A DNA stretch of 19,219 nucleotides from an uncultured Acetatifactor sp. (GCA_948896875.1 CAQUWW010000023.1:15588-34806), one strand, 5' to 3'. Numbered from the stretch's first letter, positions 7,146-13,758 are shown. Notes: generated by a model from the letters alone, not told the origin. Program-made: numbers and translations.

Positions 7146-7622
7146 ATGAATCGAATCATTTGTTTTCATAATCCCGATGAAGAAAACGGGTACTTGAGTA
7201 ATTGGTATCCTTCCCATTTCACGCTGGATGGGATTGTGTTTTCGGGGGTGGAGCAGTTTATGATGTATCGCAAGGCTGTTTGTTTTGGAGACAGAAATGT
7301 AGCTGCTCAGATTTTACATACGAATGATGTTGCACATATGAAAAAACTCGGACGATTGGTATCGGGATATGATGATAACCATTGGAACGGGATACGGCAG
7401 ATCGTCGTCTATGAGGGCTTGATTGCAAAGTTTGCGCAAAACAGCGAGTTGAAAGAGCGTCTTGTCGATACAGGTAACGCAATTCTGGCAGAATGTGCCG
7501 TGAAAGATCGCATTTGGGGTATTGGTTTGTCAATGAACGATTCTGACAGACTTGACCGAGCCAAGTGGAAAGGGCAAAATCTTCTTGGATATACTCTGAT
7601 GATGGTAAGAGAAAAGCTGTAA
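7146..7622 (+). CDS. NADAR-domain protein (YbiA-like N-glycosidase family)
   Basis: A 158-residue protein matching the NADAR/YbiA (DUF1768) family at its usual length. Visible family features are YLSNWYPSHF near the N-terminus, the VEQFMMYRKA block (E36, K43), HWNGIRQIVVYEGLIAKFAQN (about residues 79-99), LVDTGNAILAEC and the terminal DRIWGIG (about 121-127). Family members cleave N-glycosidic bonds: YbiA acts on damaged riboflavin intermediates, and other NADAR proteins remove ADP-ribose from guanine placed by DarT1-type toxins. No DarT-like toxin gene is adjacent, so its substrate here is open. AAGGAGGAG precedes the ATG. A compact hairpin (7641-7648 with 7652-7659, GC-CTT-GC apex) follows the stop and may end the transcript. 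Confidence 0.88.
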   Translation: MNRIICFHNPDEENGYLSNWYPSHFTLDGIVFSGVEQFMMYRKAVCFGDRNVAAQILHTNDVAHMKKLGRLVSGYDDNHWNGIRQIVVYEGLIAKFAQNSELKERLVDTGNAILAECAVKDRIWGIGLSMNDSDRLDRAKWKGQNLLGYTLMMVREKL

Positions 7623-7680
7623 GCTGTTTTTAATGCAATTTTCCTGCCTTGCGGGGAATAGGATTTTATGATACGATGAC

Positions 7681-7695
7681 CAGGAAACGATAATA
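7681..7695 (+). repeat. 15-base intergenic repeat, copy 2
   Basis: Exact second copy of CAGGAAACGATAATA (first at 5950-5964), 69 bases upstream of the AP endonuclease start. An imperfect GTCCGGAAATC / GATTTTCCGAC hairpin follows at about 7703-7734. Confidence 0.6.
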
Positions 7696-7763
7696 CGGAA
7701 CGGTCCGGAAATCTTATAAGTGATTTTCCGACGGTTTCCGGATCAAAACGGAAGGTGGACAGC

Positions 7764-8528
7764 ATGGAACATATAAAACTGATATCATGGAATGTGAACG
7801 GACTGCGGGCGTGTATGCAGAAAGGCTTTATGGATTTCTTCCGGGAGGCGGATGCTGATATTTTTTGCCTGCAGGAAACCAAAATGCAGGCAGGACAGCT
7901 GGACCTGGAACTGCCGGGCTATCATCAGTATTGGAATTATGCGGAGAAAAAGGGGTACTCGGGCACGGCGCTTTTTACGAAAAAGGAGCCGTTGAAGGTT
8001 ACTTACGGTATAGGGGTGGAGGAGCATGACCACGAGGGGCGTGTGATTACGGCGGAATATGAAAAATACTTTGTGATCACAGTCTATGTGCCAAATTCTC
8101 AGAGAGAGCTTACCCGGCTGGATTACCGGATGCAGTGGGAGGAAGCATTTCTGAATTACCTGAAAAAGCTGGAAGAAACCAAACCGGTGATTTACTGTGG
8201 AGACCTGAATGTGGCCCATCAGGAAATCGATCTGAAGAATCCGAAGACGAACCGCCACAATGCCGGCTTTACCGACGAGGAGCGCAAGTGCTTCGGAAAA
8301 GTGCTGGAAAACGGGTTTGTGGATACTTTCCGCCATTTTTATCCGGATCTGAAGGATGCCTATTCCTGGTGGTCCTATATGGGCCAGGCCAGGTCAAAGA
8401 ATGTGGGGTGGCGTATCGACTATTTTGTGACGTCGGAAAGCTTAAGGGACAGGCTGGAGGACGCAAAGATTCATTCCAGTGTAATGGGTTCCGACCACTG
8501 CCCTGTGGAGCTGGATTTGAAGGAGTGA
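7764..8528 (+). CDS. exoA: Exodeoxyribonuclease III / AP endonuclease (ExoA, Xth)
   Basis: A 254-residue protein, the standard length of the exonuclease-endonuclease-phosphatase fold AP endonucleases. Active-site motifs are all present: ISWNVNGLRA (N10), LQETKMQ (E38), VYVPNSQ (Y108), CGDLNVAH (D147, N149), WRIDYFVTS and MGSDHCPVEL (D243, H244). It incises DNA 5' of abasic sites and trims 3' blocks in base excision repair, using Mg2+ or Mn2+. A GTG at 7755 in frame lies inside the ribosome binding site GGAAGGTGG, so the ATG at 7764 is the better start. It is followed by 178 non-coding bases and then the GyrI-like gene. The glycosylase genes downstream (Fpg-like and AAG) would act upstream of it in the same pathway. 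Confidence 0.96.
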   Translation: MEHIKLISWNVNGLRACMQKGFMDFFREADADIFCLQETKMQAGQLDLELPGYHQYWNYAEKKGYSGTALFTKKEPLKVTYGIGVEEHDHEGRVITAEYEKYFVITVYVPNSQRELTRLDYRMQWEEAFLNYLKKLEETKPVIYCGDLNVAHQEIDLKNPKTNRHNAGFTDEERKCFGKVLENGFVDTFRHFYPDLKDAYSWWSYMGQARSKNVGWRIDYFVTSESLRDRLEDAKIHSSVMGSDHCPVELDLKE

Positions 8529-8557
8529 CAGCGATATTTTTCCGCCGGCCCCAGAAC

Positions 8558-8587
8558 ATGACACACTGATGTCATATTCACCATGAT
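8558..8587 (+). promoter_or_regulatory. Promoter with TGACA-N6-TGTCA operator, copy 1
   Basis: A 22-base block at 8559-8580 (TGACAC, A, CTGATGTCATATTCA) recurs at 11552-11573 with one difference. It contains the dyad TGACA-N6-TGTCA. ATGACA (8558-8563) can serve as -35 and CATGAT (8582-8587) as -10 with an 18-base spacer, the same geometry as the second copy. It drives the GyrI-like/Fpg-like/WYL genes. The WYL regulator encoded in that unit is the likeliest binder (inference). Confidence 0.6.
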
Positions 8588-8595
8588 AGAATGAG

Positions 8596-8652
8596 CTATA
8601 GTCAAAGGACTATTATAGGAACCGCTTCGCGAACCCTATAATCAAAGGGCTA
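8596..8652. repeat. Hairpin flanked by 17-base direct repeats in the 5' leader
   Basis: CTATAGTCAAAGGACTA (8596-8612) and CTATAATCAAAGGGCTA (8636-8652) are direct repeats with two differences. Between and partly inside them ATTATAGG (8612-8619) pairs with CCTATAAT (8635-8642), with an AAC/AAC internal loop and a CGC-TTC-GCG apex; the minus strand of the apex reads GCGAAGC, a very stable DNA mini-hairpin. It lies downstream of the promoter above. Confidence 0.65.
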
Positions 8653-8706
8653 ATCATGAAAGCGAGGAAGCGGCCGGATGGCCATCTATCAAAGGAGGTA
8701 CGGAAA

Positions 8707-9201
8707 ATGGCAGTTACAATTTTGGAGGTAAAGAGAGAAAGTTGCCCGGCGGCACGTTTGATCGGCAAAAAGTATGAGGGCAGCGCAAATTGGGGAGAAT
8801 GGTGGGAGAACGGCTGGTTCGCCACATTGGAACGCAAGCCCTGTCTTCCGTTTAACGGGGATGCCTATATCGGTGCGGTGCACATCGTGGATGGGATGCC
8901 GGAGCGCTGGATTGGCATGCTCTTTCCGGTAGATACAGAAGTTCCGAAGGGGTTTGAGTCTGTCATGATTGAACCGTTGGACTATGCGGTGTGCTATCTG
9001 TATGATCGGGAGAACAGCAGTGAGTTTTATACCATGGACACTCATAACCAGTGTCTGGAAGAGCTGAAAGTCCATCATTGGAAACGGAAGGAGGATGACT
9101 GGTGTCTGGAAAGATATCGTTGTCCGGGATTTACCACACCAGACGAAAAAGGAAATGTTATTTTAGACTATGCGATTTCCATTGAGGTGCCGGAAGAATA
9201 A
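8707..9201 (+). CDS. GyrI-like effector-binding domain protein
   Basis: A 164-residue protein resembling the GyrI/SbmC-like, AraC effector-binding fold (residues about 1-155), without a DNA-binding domain. Features are an N-terminal PAARLIGKKYEG, a WGEWWENGWFATLE helix, AYIGAVHIVDGMPERWIGMLFP and EPLDYAVCYLYD, with Tyr and Glu residues typical of the ligand pocket, and a hydrophobic last strand (DYAISIEVPEE). Proteins of this fold bind small molecules or drugs, some protect gyrase, and some hydrolyse cyclopropane-bearing genotoxins. The ATG at 8707 follows a perfect AAAGGAGGT; an upstream in-frame ATG at 8656 has only a weak site inside the leader hairpin region. It begins a unit with the Fpg-like gene 21 bases downstream and shares its promoter type with the zinc-ribbon gene at 11707. 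Confidence 0.8.
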   Translation: MAVTILEVKRESCPAARLIGKKYEGSANWGEWWENGWFATLERKPCLPFNGDAYIGAVHIVDGMPERWIGMLFPVDTEVPKGFESVMIEPLDYAVCYLYDRENSSEFYTMDTHNQCLEELKVHHWKRKEDDWCLERYRCPGFTTPDEKGNVILDYAISIEVPEE

Positions 9202-9222
9202 AATTAAAATGAGGAAAAAAGT

Positions 9223-10047
9223 ATGCTGGAAATACCTGAAAGTTTAACTCTTGCGAAACAGATGAACCAAAAGCTTCGCGGCAGGAAAATCGTGGATGTG
9301 GAGGCCGCGCATACAAAGCATTCCTTTGCCTGGTATACCGGAGAGCCGGATTTCTATGTGAAGGTCATGGAAGACAGTGTGATCGGAGAGAGCACCGGCA
9401 TCGGGAGTATGCTGGAAATCAGTCTGGGAGAATATAGCTTTGTGGTGGGAGACGGCACCAATCTGCGGTATTTTCAGCCGGATGAGAAGCTGCCGGAGCG
9501 TTACCAGACCAGGTTGACGTTAGATGACAGCAGCTCGCTGGTGTGTACCGTGCAGATGTATGGTTCTATGTTTCTGATCAAGCCGGAGGAATATGACAAT
9601 CCTTATTACCTGGCGGCGAAAGAAAAGCCCTTTCCCGGCACGGAGGACTTCAATTACGAGTATTTCCGGGAGCTGCGGACGGACCTTCCCGGCACCCTGT
9701 CCATGAAGGCCTTTCTGGCCACGCAGCAACGGATACCCGGGCTGGGAAATGGAGTGTTGCAGGACATTCTGTTGAAGGCGGGACTGCATCCGCGGAAGAA
9801 AATCGGCACGCTGACGGAAAGCCGCTGGAAACAGCTTTACGAGACTGTGACAGGAACACTGGCTCAGATGACCGAGAAAGGTGGAAGAGATACGGAGAAG
9901 GATTTGTTCGGAGAAAATGGAAGGTACATCACCATGCTGAGTAAGAAAACGGTGGGAAAACCCTGTCCTTATTGCGGAAATATTATTCAAAAGGCAAGCT
10001 ATCTGGGCGGTACGGTGTACTTTTGTCCTTCCTGCCAGGAGCTGTAA
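9223..10047 (+). CDS. Fpg/Nei-family DNA glycosylase-like protein lacking the catalytic proline
   Basis: A 274-residue protein with the full Fpg/endonuclease VIII layout: an N-terminal beta-sandwich, the H2TH element (QQRIPGLGNGVLQDILLKAG, about residues 168-187) and a C-terminal zinc finger (CPYCG ... FCPSCQ). Fpg and Nei open base lesions with a proline right after the initiator Met followed by Glu. Here the start reads MLEIPES, so Pro2 is Leu, although Glu3 and Glu6 remain. The arginine that normally sits just before the last CxxC pair appears replaced by Gly (YLGGTVYFC). The beta-sandwich lysine of the RxxKYLL region is also not evident. It may be a glycosylase with altered chemistry, or a lesion or DNA-structure binder. 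GAGG is upstream of the ATG. Related divergent proteins occur across Lachnospiraceae, so this is probably a family and not a decayed gene. Confidence 0.82.
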   Translation: MLEIPESLTLAKQMNQKLRGRKIVDVEAAHTKHSFAWYTGEPDFYVKVMEDSVIGESTGIGSMLEISLGEYSFVVGDGTNLRYFQPDEKLPERYQTRLTLDDSSSLVCTVQMYGSMFLIKPEEYDNPYYLAAKEKPFPGTEDFNYEYFRELRTDLPGTLSMKAFLATQQRIPGLGNGVLQDILLKAGLHPRKKIGTLTESRWKQLYETVTGTLAQMTEKGGRDTEKDLFGENGRYITMLSKKTVGKPCPYCGNIIQKASYLGGTVYFCPSCQEL

Positions 10048-10164
10048 ATGATAGCGCACAACTGTTTTGCGCATCAGAGAATGCAAGTAAGCCCATTTTG
10101 ACTGTGCAGTGCCGCAGAGTCAGGCGTAAATGCTTTTGCAGCAACGGAAAAAGGAGAGAACAGG

Positions 10165-11127
10165 ATGATATACCGGCTACTGGGAATTGTCACTATTTTG
10201 ATGAAAAAGGGAACGGTTACCGCCGGAGAACTGGCAAAACGGTTTGAAGTGTCTGTGCGAACAATTTACCGGGATGTGGACAGCCTGAATTTGGCCGGCA
10301 TCCCGGTTTATGCCAGAAAGGGGAAAAACGGCGGTATCTGCCTGATGGAGAATTTTGTGCTGGACAGGATGCTGGTTTCGAAAGAGGAGCAGAAGCAAAT
10401 TCTGGCGGCGCTTGTGAGCCTGCGGGAAACCGGAGCGGAAGAGGAAGGCGAAATTCTGAGGCGCCTGGGAGATTTCTTTCGGATGGAGCCGGTAAATTGG
10501 GTTTCCATTGACTTTTCTGACTGGAGTGGAAGAAGGGATGACCTGTTTGTGCAGATTAAAGAGGCGATTCTGGGCCGACATGTGATGGTGTTTGACTATT
10601 ATGGACAGCACGGAGAGATGAGAAGCCGCACGGTGGAACCGATTCAGCTTCTTTTTAAAGAGTATACATGGTATGTGAGTGCCTTCTGCCGGACGAGGCA
10701 GGCTATGCGTCTGTTCAAGGTGCTGCGTATGAAACGGGTCCGGGTGCTGGAGGAGACATTTGACAGGAGGGAAGAGTACTGCGACTGTTCGGAGACCAAT
10801 CTGTGTCAGAAGCAGGAGGAGGCGAAGGAGAAATCCGAATCAGGTCTGTCATTGGATGGGAAGAAAGAGGATACAATGACAGAAATTATCCTGCGAATTG
10901 AAAAAGGAGAAGCCTACCGGATTTACGACAGATTTGAAGAGGAGGAAATCACAATTCTGCCGTCGGGAGATTTTGAGATCCGTATGAATTGTTCTGTGGA
11001 CGACTGGGTGTATGGACTTATTTTATCCTTCGGACCGGCGGCCAGGGTGGTGGAACCGGCCTGGGTGCGGGAGGAAGTGGGCATCAGAATCCGCCGGATG
11101 GCGACCTTATATTTCGAAGCATTTTAA
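10165..11127 (+). CDS. YafY-type HTH/WYL-domain transcriptional regulator
   Basis: A 320-residue protein of the usual length for this family. Residues 1-60 form an HTH_11 (DeoR-like) DNA-binding domain, with TAGELAKRFEVSVRTIYRDV and DSLNLAGIPVYARKGKNGG. Residues about 135-200 are the WYL domain, with EPIQLLFKEYTWYVSAFC (WYV in place of WYL) and an RLFKVLRMKRVRVL strand. Residues about 235-320 are a WCX-like C-terminal extension. WYL domains bind nucleic acid or nucleotide ligands, and relatives such as PafBC control DNA-damage responses. AAGGAG precedes the ATG. It lies 117 bases after the Fpg-like gene, probably in the same transcript, and is the best candidate to bind the TGACA-N6-TGTCA operators on each side of this block. 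Confidence 0.9.
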   Translation: MIYRLLGIVTILMKKGTVTAGELAKRFEVSVRTIYRDVDSLNLAGIPVYARKGKNGGICLMENFVLDRMLVSKEEQKQILAALVSLRETGAEEEGEILRRLGDFFRMEPVNWVSIDFSDWSGRRDDLFVQIKEAILGRHVMVFDYYGQHGEMRSRTVEPIQLLFKEYTWYVSAFCRTRQAMRLFKVLRMKRVRVLEETFDRREEYCDCSETNLCQKQEEAKEKSESGLSLDGKKEDTMTEIILRIEKGEAYRIYDRFEEEEITILPSGDFEIRMNCSVDDWVYGLILSFGPAARVVEPAWVREEVGIRIRRMATLYFEAF

Positions 11128-11144
11128 CTCCTTTTTCGGAAGTT

Positions 11145-11405
11145 TTATTTTATTTTTTCCTTATGTGCCGTGATAATCGTATAGCTGTATGCATTTACCG
11201 TTATAATACAATTGTCTACCTTCACATACCAATTTTTCCCACTTCTTGTAATAGTGGCATTGACAGATTTGATTTTAGATTTACACCAATTCACAACATC
11301 TTTTGTATCGATATCTAAGAACAGATTTCTTTTTATGCGCTCCACACCTAATTCAGTAGTATGCAATTTCTCCAAATTTTTCAGTAATTCATTATCTGCA
11401 TTCAT
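11145..11405 (-). CDS. DUF3781 protein
   Basis: An 86-residue protein matching the small DUF3781 family, with NELLKNLEKLHTTELGVERI, a central DVVNWCKSKI helix, SGKNWYV and the C-terminal ITVNAYSYTIITAHK. The ATG at 11405 is preferred over an in-frame TTG at 11435: GAGAGGGA lies about 9 bases before the ATG, and the ten residues before it are repetitive charge. It is clearly more AT-rich than its neighbours, which hints at separate acquisition. It converges with the WYL gene (17 bases between stops). No biochemical function is known for the family. Its promoter region is homologous to that of the acetyltransferase gene 2 kb away. Confidence 0.85.
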   Translation of the reverse strand: MNADNELLKNLEKLHTTELGVERIKRNLFLDIDTKDVVNWCKSKIKSVNATITRSGKNWYVKVDNCIITVNAYSYTIITAHKEKIK

Positions 11406-11454
11406 TTTATATCTTTCCCTCTCTTTCAATCTCAATCATGATTGCCCTGTAATC

Positions 11455-11483
11455 ATGATACAATACCTGTCTGTCCTCCGCAA
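11455..11483 (-). promoter_or_regulatory. Promoter of the DUF3781 gene with ATCATGAT palindromes
   Basis: On the minus strand TTGCGG (11478-11483) and TATCAT (11455-11460) are 17 bases apart. The palindrome ATCATGAT occurs at 11452-11459, overlapping the -10, and at 11435-11442 around the expected transcript start, so a repressor dimer could cover both. The region upstream of the -35 matches that of the promoter at 13618-13646. Confidence 0.6.
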
Positions 11484-11550
11484 TCTATATTTATTTTCTT
11501 ATTCAGCAGATGTAACAGTGTTCACACAATTCTGAAAAGGGAATTTTAAT

Positions 11551-11580
11551 GTGACACGCTGATGTCATATTCAATATGCT
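11551..11580 (+). promoter_or_regulatory. Promoter with TGACA-N6-TGTCA operator, copy 2
   Basis: The 22-base block at 11552-11573 (TGACAC, G, CTGATGTCATATTCA) matches 8559-8580 at 21 of 22 positions. GTGACA (11551-11556) and TATGCT (11575-11580) give a -35/-10 pair with an 18-base spacer. It precedes the zinc-ribbon gene at 11707. Confidence 0.6.
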
Positions 11581-11593
11581 ATGATGGGTTCAG

Positions 11594-11626
11594 AAAAGCC
11601 GCTGATACCTCAGCATATGGCTTTTT
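11594..11626 (+). terminator. Terminator-like hairpin in the 5' leader (possible attenuator)
   Basis: AAAAGCC (11594-11600) and GCTGA (11601-11605) pair with TCAGC (11610-11614) and GGCTTTT (11619-11625), with an ATAT bulge, ending in TTTTT. It lies right after the promoter above and before the gene, so it may be an attenuator or a 5' protective stem. Confidence 0.5.
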
Positions 11627-11706
11627 CGGAAAATGGAAAGCGAAGCGGCACATCTGCCTGCGGGAGCATTGTGGCAGGGGGCGAACTTCGGGAAAAGGAG
11701 AAGAAA

Positions 11707-12000
11707 ATGGAAAACAAAACCTATGAGAATCTGAAAATCTGTCAGAGCTGCGGAATGCCCATGCAGGAGGAGCAGTACGGAACCAATAAGGATGGCAGCA
11801 GAAATGAGACTTATTGCTGCTATTGCTTCAAGGACGGAGAATTTGCTCAGAATGGTACCATGGAGGAGATGGTGGAGTTCTGCGCACCGTTTGAAGTGGA
11901 AGGGGGCCGTGCAAAGACCATAGAGGAAGCAAAGGCAATGCTGATGGAATATTTCCCCACTTTAGAGAGATGGAAGGCGAAGGCACAGGGAACTGTTTGA
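11707..12000 (+). CDS. Small putative zinc-ribbon protein
   Basis: A 97-residue protein of the 'putative zinc ribbon' family (PF12674-like): ICQSCGMPM (C12, C15) followed after about 20 residues by YCCYCFKDGEF (C37, C40), then a helical C-terminal part (MEEMVEFCAPF ... LMEYFPTLERWK). The start is the ATG at 11707, behind AAGGAG at 6 bases; the frame is open upstream to 11581, but that stretch contains the leader hairpin and looks non-coding. The function is unknown. Sharing a promoter/operator with the GyrI-like gene suggests it belongs to the same stress response. A strong terminator follows the stop. Confidence 0.85.
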   Translation: MENKTYENLKICQSCGMPMQEEQYGTNKDGSRNETYCCYCFKDGEFAQNGTMEEMVEFCAPFEVEGGRAKTIEEAKAMLMEYFPTLERWKAKAQGTV

Positions 12001-12032
12001 GGATTCTGGAATAAAAAGGCTAGAATAAAGGA

Positions 12033-12071
12033 AAAAGCTCTGACCGGGACTGTATCGGCCGGGGCTTTTTT
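12033..12071 (+). terminator. Rho-independent terminator of the zinc-ribbon gene
   Basis: The stem 12033-12046 (AAAAGCTCTGACCG) with 12056-12069 (CGGCCGGGGCTTTT), with two G-U pairs and one A-C mismatch, ends in a run of six T. It lies 30 bases after the stop. The following 12072-12190 contains nothing I can identify. Confidence 0.85.
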
Positions 12072-12196
12072 GTATAATGAACTGTAGAAATAATTCAGAC
12101 AGTCCCTCATGTGAAGTCGATGTTTGTAATGCGTTTGGGGGAACAATATTATGCAATTTATGATACCTGCATAACAGTTGCGTACTTGCAGATAAA

Positions 12197-12250
12197 TGTA
12201 TCTCATGGACAGATACAAGGATTGACTTCGGGGAGGGCCTGTATTATGAT
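12197..12250 (+). promoter_or_regulatory. Promoter of the alkyladenine glycosylase gene with upstream dyad
   Basis: TTGACT (12222-12227) and TATGAT (12245-12250) are exactly 17 bases apart. Just upstream, TGTATCT (12197-12203) and AGATACA (12211-12217) form a perfect 7-base inverted repeat separated by 7 bases, well placed for a regulator. Confidence 0.65.
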
Positions 12251-12288
12251 GGTGTGCAACAGGAAACAAATTCAATAGGAAACAGACT

Positions 12289-13053
12289 ATGAGAGAAGAA
12301 CCGAATGATAAGGAAACAGAGAGGATTCAGCGTATGCGGAAGGCAGAAGCAAAGGCATGTCAGGAACGCCTTACAAGGGAATTTTTCGCCAGAGACGGGA
12401 TTACAGTAGCGAAGGAACTCCTGGGGAAAATCCTGGTGCACGAGACTTCGGTGGGAACCGTCAGAGGCATTATCACAGAGGTGGAGAGCTATATGGGGGA
12501 ATCCGACAAGGGGTCTCACACTTATGGCGGAAAGCGGACGGAACGAACCGAACCCATGTACCATCAGGGGGGTACCTCCTATGTGTACCTGATCTATGGA
12601 ATGTACAGCTGCATGAACATTGCCGCCATGACGGAAGGGATACCGCAGGCCGTGCTGCTTCGAAGCGTTGTGCCGGCAGAGGAAGAGTCCCGCCGCCGCA
12701 TGACTGCTCTGCGGCTGGCGGAACTGAATAGAAAGCAGATCAAAAGAGGAAAGCCTGTATACACACCGGAACATTATCCCGCGTCCCTGAAAAAGCATCT
12801 GGCGGACGGTCCCGGCAAGCTGTGCATTGCCATGGGCATCACCAGGGCGGACAATGACATGGACATGGTGGAGAGCAATAGTTTTTATGTGACGGAAGGG
12901 ATTCCTGTTGGGAAAAAGCAGATCAAAGCGGGAAAGAGAATCGGTATCGACTATGCGGAGGAGGCGGCAGACTATCTGTGGCGGTTCTATCTTGACGAGA
13001 ATGCGAGCCTGTTTCACGGTATGCAGAAGGTAACAGCTCAGACAGAACACTGA
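12289..13053 (+). CDS. aag: 3-methyladenine (alkyladenine) DNA glycosylase, AAG/MPG family
   Basis: A 254-residue protein. After a charged N-terminal extension (1-28, rich in Glu, Arg and Lys) the AAG fold begins with REFFARDGITVAKELLGKILV. Diagnostic blocks are GIITEVESYMGESDKGSHTYG, in which E66 matches the catalytic glutamate of human AAG, EPMYHQGGTSYVYLIYGMYSCMN with the DNA-intercalating Tyr region, and QAVLLRSVVP. The PGKLCIAMGI block (about 180-190) is also conserved. It flips out and excises alkylated purines and hypoxanthine, leaving abasic sites for an AP endonuclease such as the one at 7764. A weak AGGAAA precedes the ATG at 12289; a start at Met16 is possible. The protein is about 55 residues longer than B. 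subtilis Aag, largely through the N-terminal extension and an insertion around residues 145-170. Confidence 0.93.
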   Translation: MREEPNDKETERIQRMRKAEAKACQERLTREFFARDGITVAKELLGKILVHETSVGTVRGIITEVESYMGESDKGSHTYGGKRTERTEPMYHQGGTSYVYLIYGMYSCMNIAAMTEGIPQAVLLRSVVPAEEESRRRMTALRLAELNRKQIKRGKPVYTPEHYPASLKKHLADGPGKLCIAMGITRADNDMDMVESNSFYVTEGIPVGKKQIKAGKRIGIDYAEEAADYLWRFYLDENASLFHGMQKVTAQTEH

Positions 13054-13059
13054 GCTGTT
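13032..13059. terminator. Perfect 9-bp hairpin over the aag stop codon
   Basis: AACAGCTCA (13032-13040) pairs with TGAGCTGTT (13051-13059) around a 10-base loop, and the TGA stop of aag is inside the stem. No T run follows, so it may protect the 3' end or act as a weak bidirectional terminator between the convergent genes. Confidence 0.45.
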
Positions 13060-13101
13060 ATTACCCTGTCATATGGTCAGACATGCAGCCTCCAACTGCC
13101 T

Positions 13102-13584
13102 TTATAATTTCAAAACGGCAATCAATTCCTCCCCATCCTTTTCTCCGGTTTCCACAAATCCAAAGGAACGGTATAACCGACTGGCAACTTCATTCTCAGG
13201 TTCATAGGACAACCAGCAGTATTCTGCTTTGCCGCACGGAAATGTTTTTATGAAATTCAAGGCAAGCCTGATTGCTTCTGTTCCATACCCTTGCTTCTGA
13301 TAATTCCTGTCTATCATCAGTCGCCAGAGGTTATAATTCCCTTTCGCTATTGACGGAGCGTCTTCCCAGTAATCGTCTGTGTCAAAACCAATCATCAGAA
13401 AGCCGACCGGCGTATCCTCCTTATAGATTCCAAAAGGGAAAGCATACCCGTTTCCGGTTATGGTGGTATAGGCTTCGATAATGCTGATATCATTGCGTGC
13501 CACAAAGCTTTTCTGTTCCTGGGACACACATAGCTTTAAAATATCCCATACATTTTTTCCGTTTATCTTCTCCAGTTTAAGCAT
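13102..13584 (-). CDS. GNAT acetyltransferase, BltD/spermidine acetyltransferase-like
   Basis: A 160-residue GNAT protein. The N-terminus (VWDILKLCVSQEQKSFVARN) and FGIYKEDTPVGFLMIGFD resemble the BltD/PaiA group of polyamine N-acetyltransferases. The acetyl-CoA-binding motif A is LWRLMIDRNYQKQGYGTEAIRLAL, with Q/R-x-x-G-x-G/A as QKQGYG, and motif B is PENEVASRLYRSFGFVETGE. The ATG at 13584 follows GGGGG at 6 bases; an in-frame GTG at 13596 lies upstream of it and has no site. Polyamine acetylation is the likely role, but other amine substrates are possible. It is convergent with aag and has its own promoter. Confidence 0.87.
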   Translation of the reverse strand: MLKLEKINGKNVWDILKLCVSQEQKSFVARNDISIIEAYTTITGNGYAFPFGIYKEDTPVGFLMIGFDTDDYWEDAPSIAKGNYNLWRLMIDRNYQKQGYGTEAIRLALNFIKTFPCGKAEYCWLSYEPENEVASRLYRSFGFVETGEKDGEELIAVLKL

Positions 13585-13617
13585 AGTTACCCCCACAGAT
13601 TCGAATTGATGTATTTG

Positions 13618-13646
13618 ATTATAAAATATTTCTCTGCCCTCTGCAA
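13618..13646 (-). promoter_or_regulatory. Promoter of the acetyltransferase gene
   Basis: On the minus strand TTGCAG (13641-13646) and a perfect TATAAT (13618-13623) are 17 bases apart. The 30 bases upstream of the -35 resemble the DUF3781 promoter region, including AATAAATA and ATCTRCTGAA. Confidence 0.75.
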
Positions 13647-13729
13647 TACGTATTTATTCCGTTATTTTCAGTAGATATCATCCCGGAAAGGAAGAATGAG
13701 ACCGGAATAATTTTGCTCAGAAAATTAAC

Positions 13730-13758
13730 TTGTACAATACGGAAACCTATGCTATAAT
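13730..13758 (+). promoter_or_regulatory. Promoter of the addB leader transcript
   Basis: TTGTAC (13730-13735) and a perfect TATAAT (13753-13758) are 17 bases apart, with TGC in front of the -10 (extended -10). A transcript starting near 13766 would have a leader of about 180 bases before the small ORF and about 270 before addB. Confidence 0.75.

Noticed and set aside
7146..7622. NADAR gene as half of a DarT-type toxin-antitoxin pair
   Set aside because: Neighbours are DegV and an AP endonuclease; no ADP-ribosyltransferase-like gene is in the window.
11581..11706. N-terminal extension of the 11707 zinc-ribbon protein
   Set aside because: The stretch includes a leader hairpin and lacks a ribosome binding site; the ATG at 11707 follows AAGGAG and gives the family's normal length.
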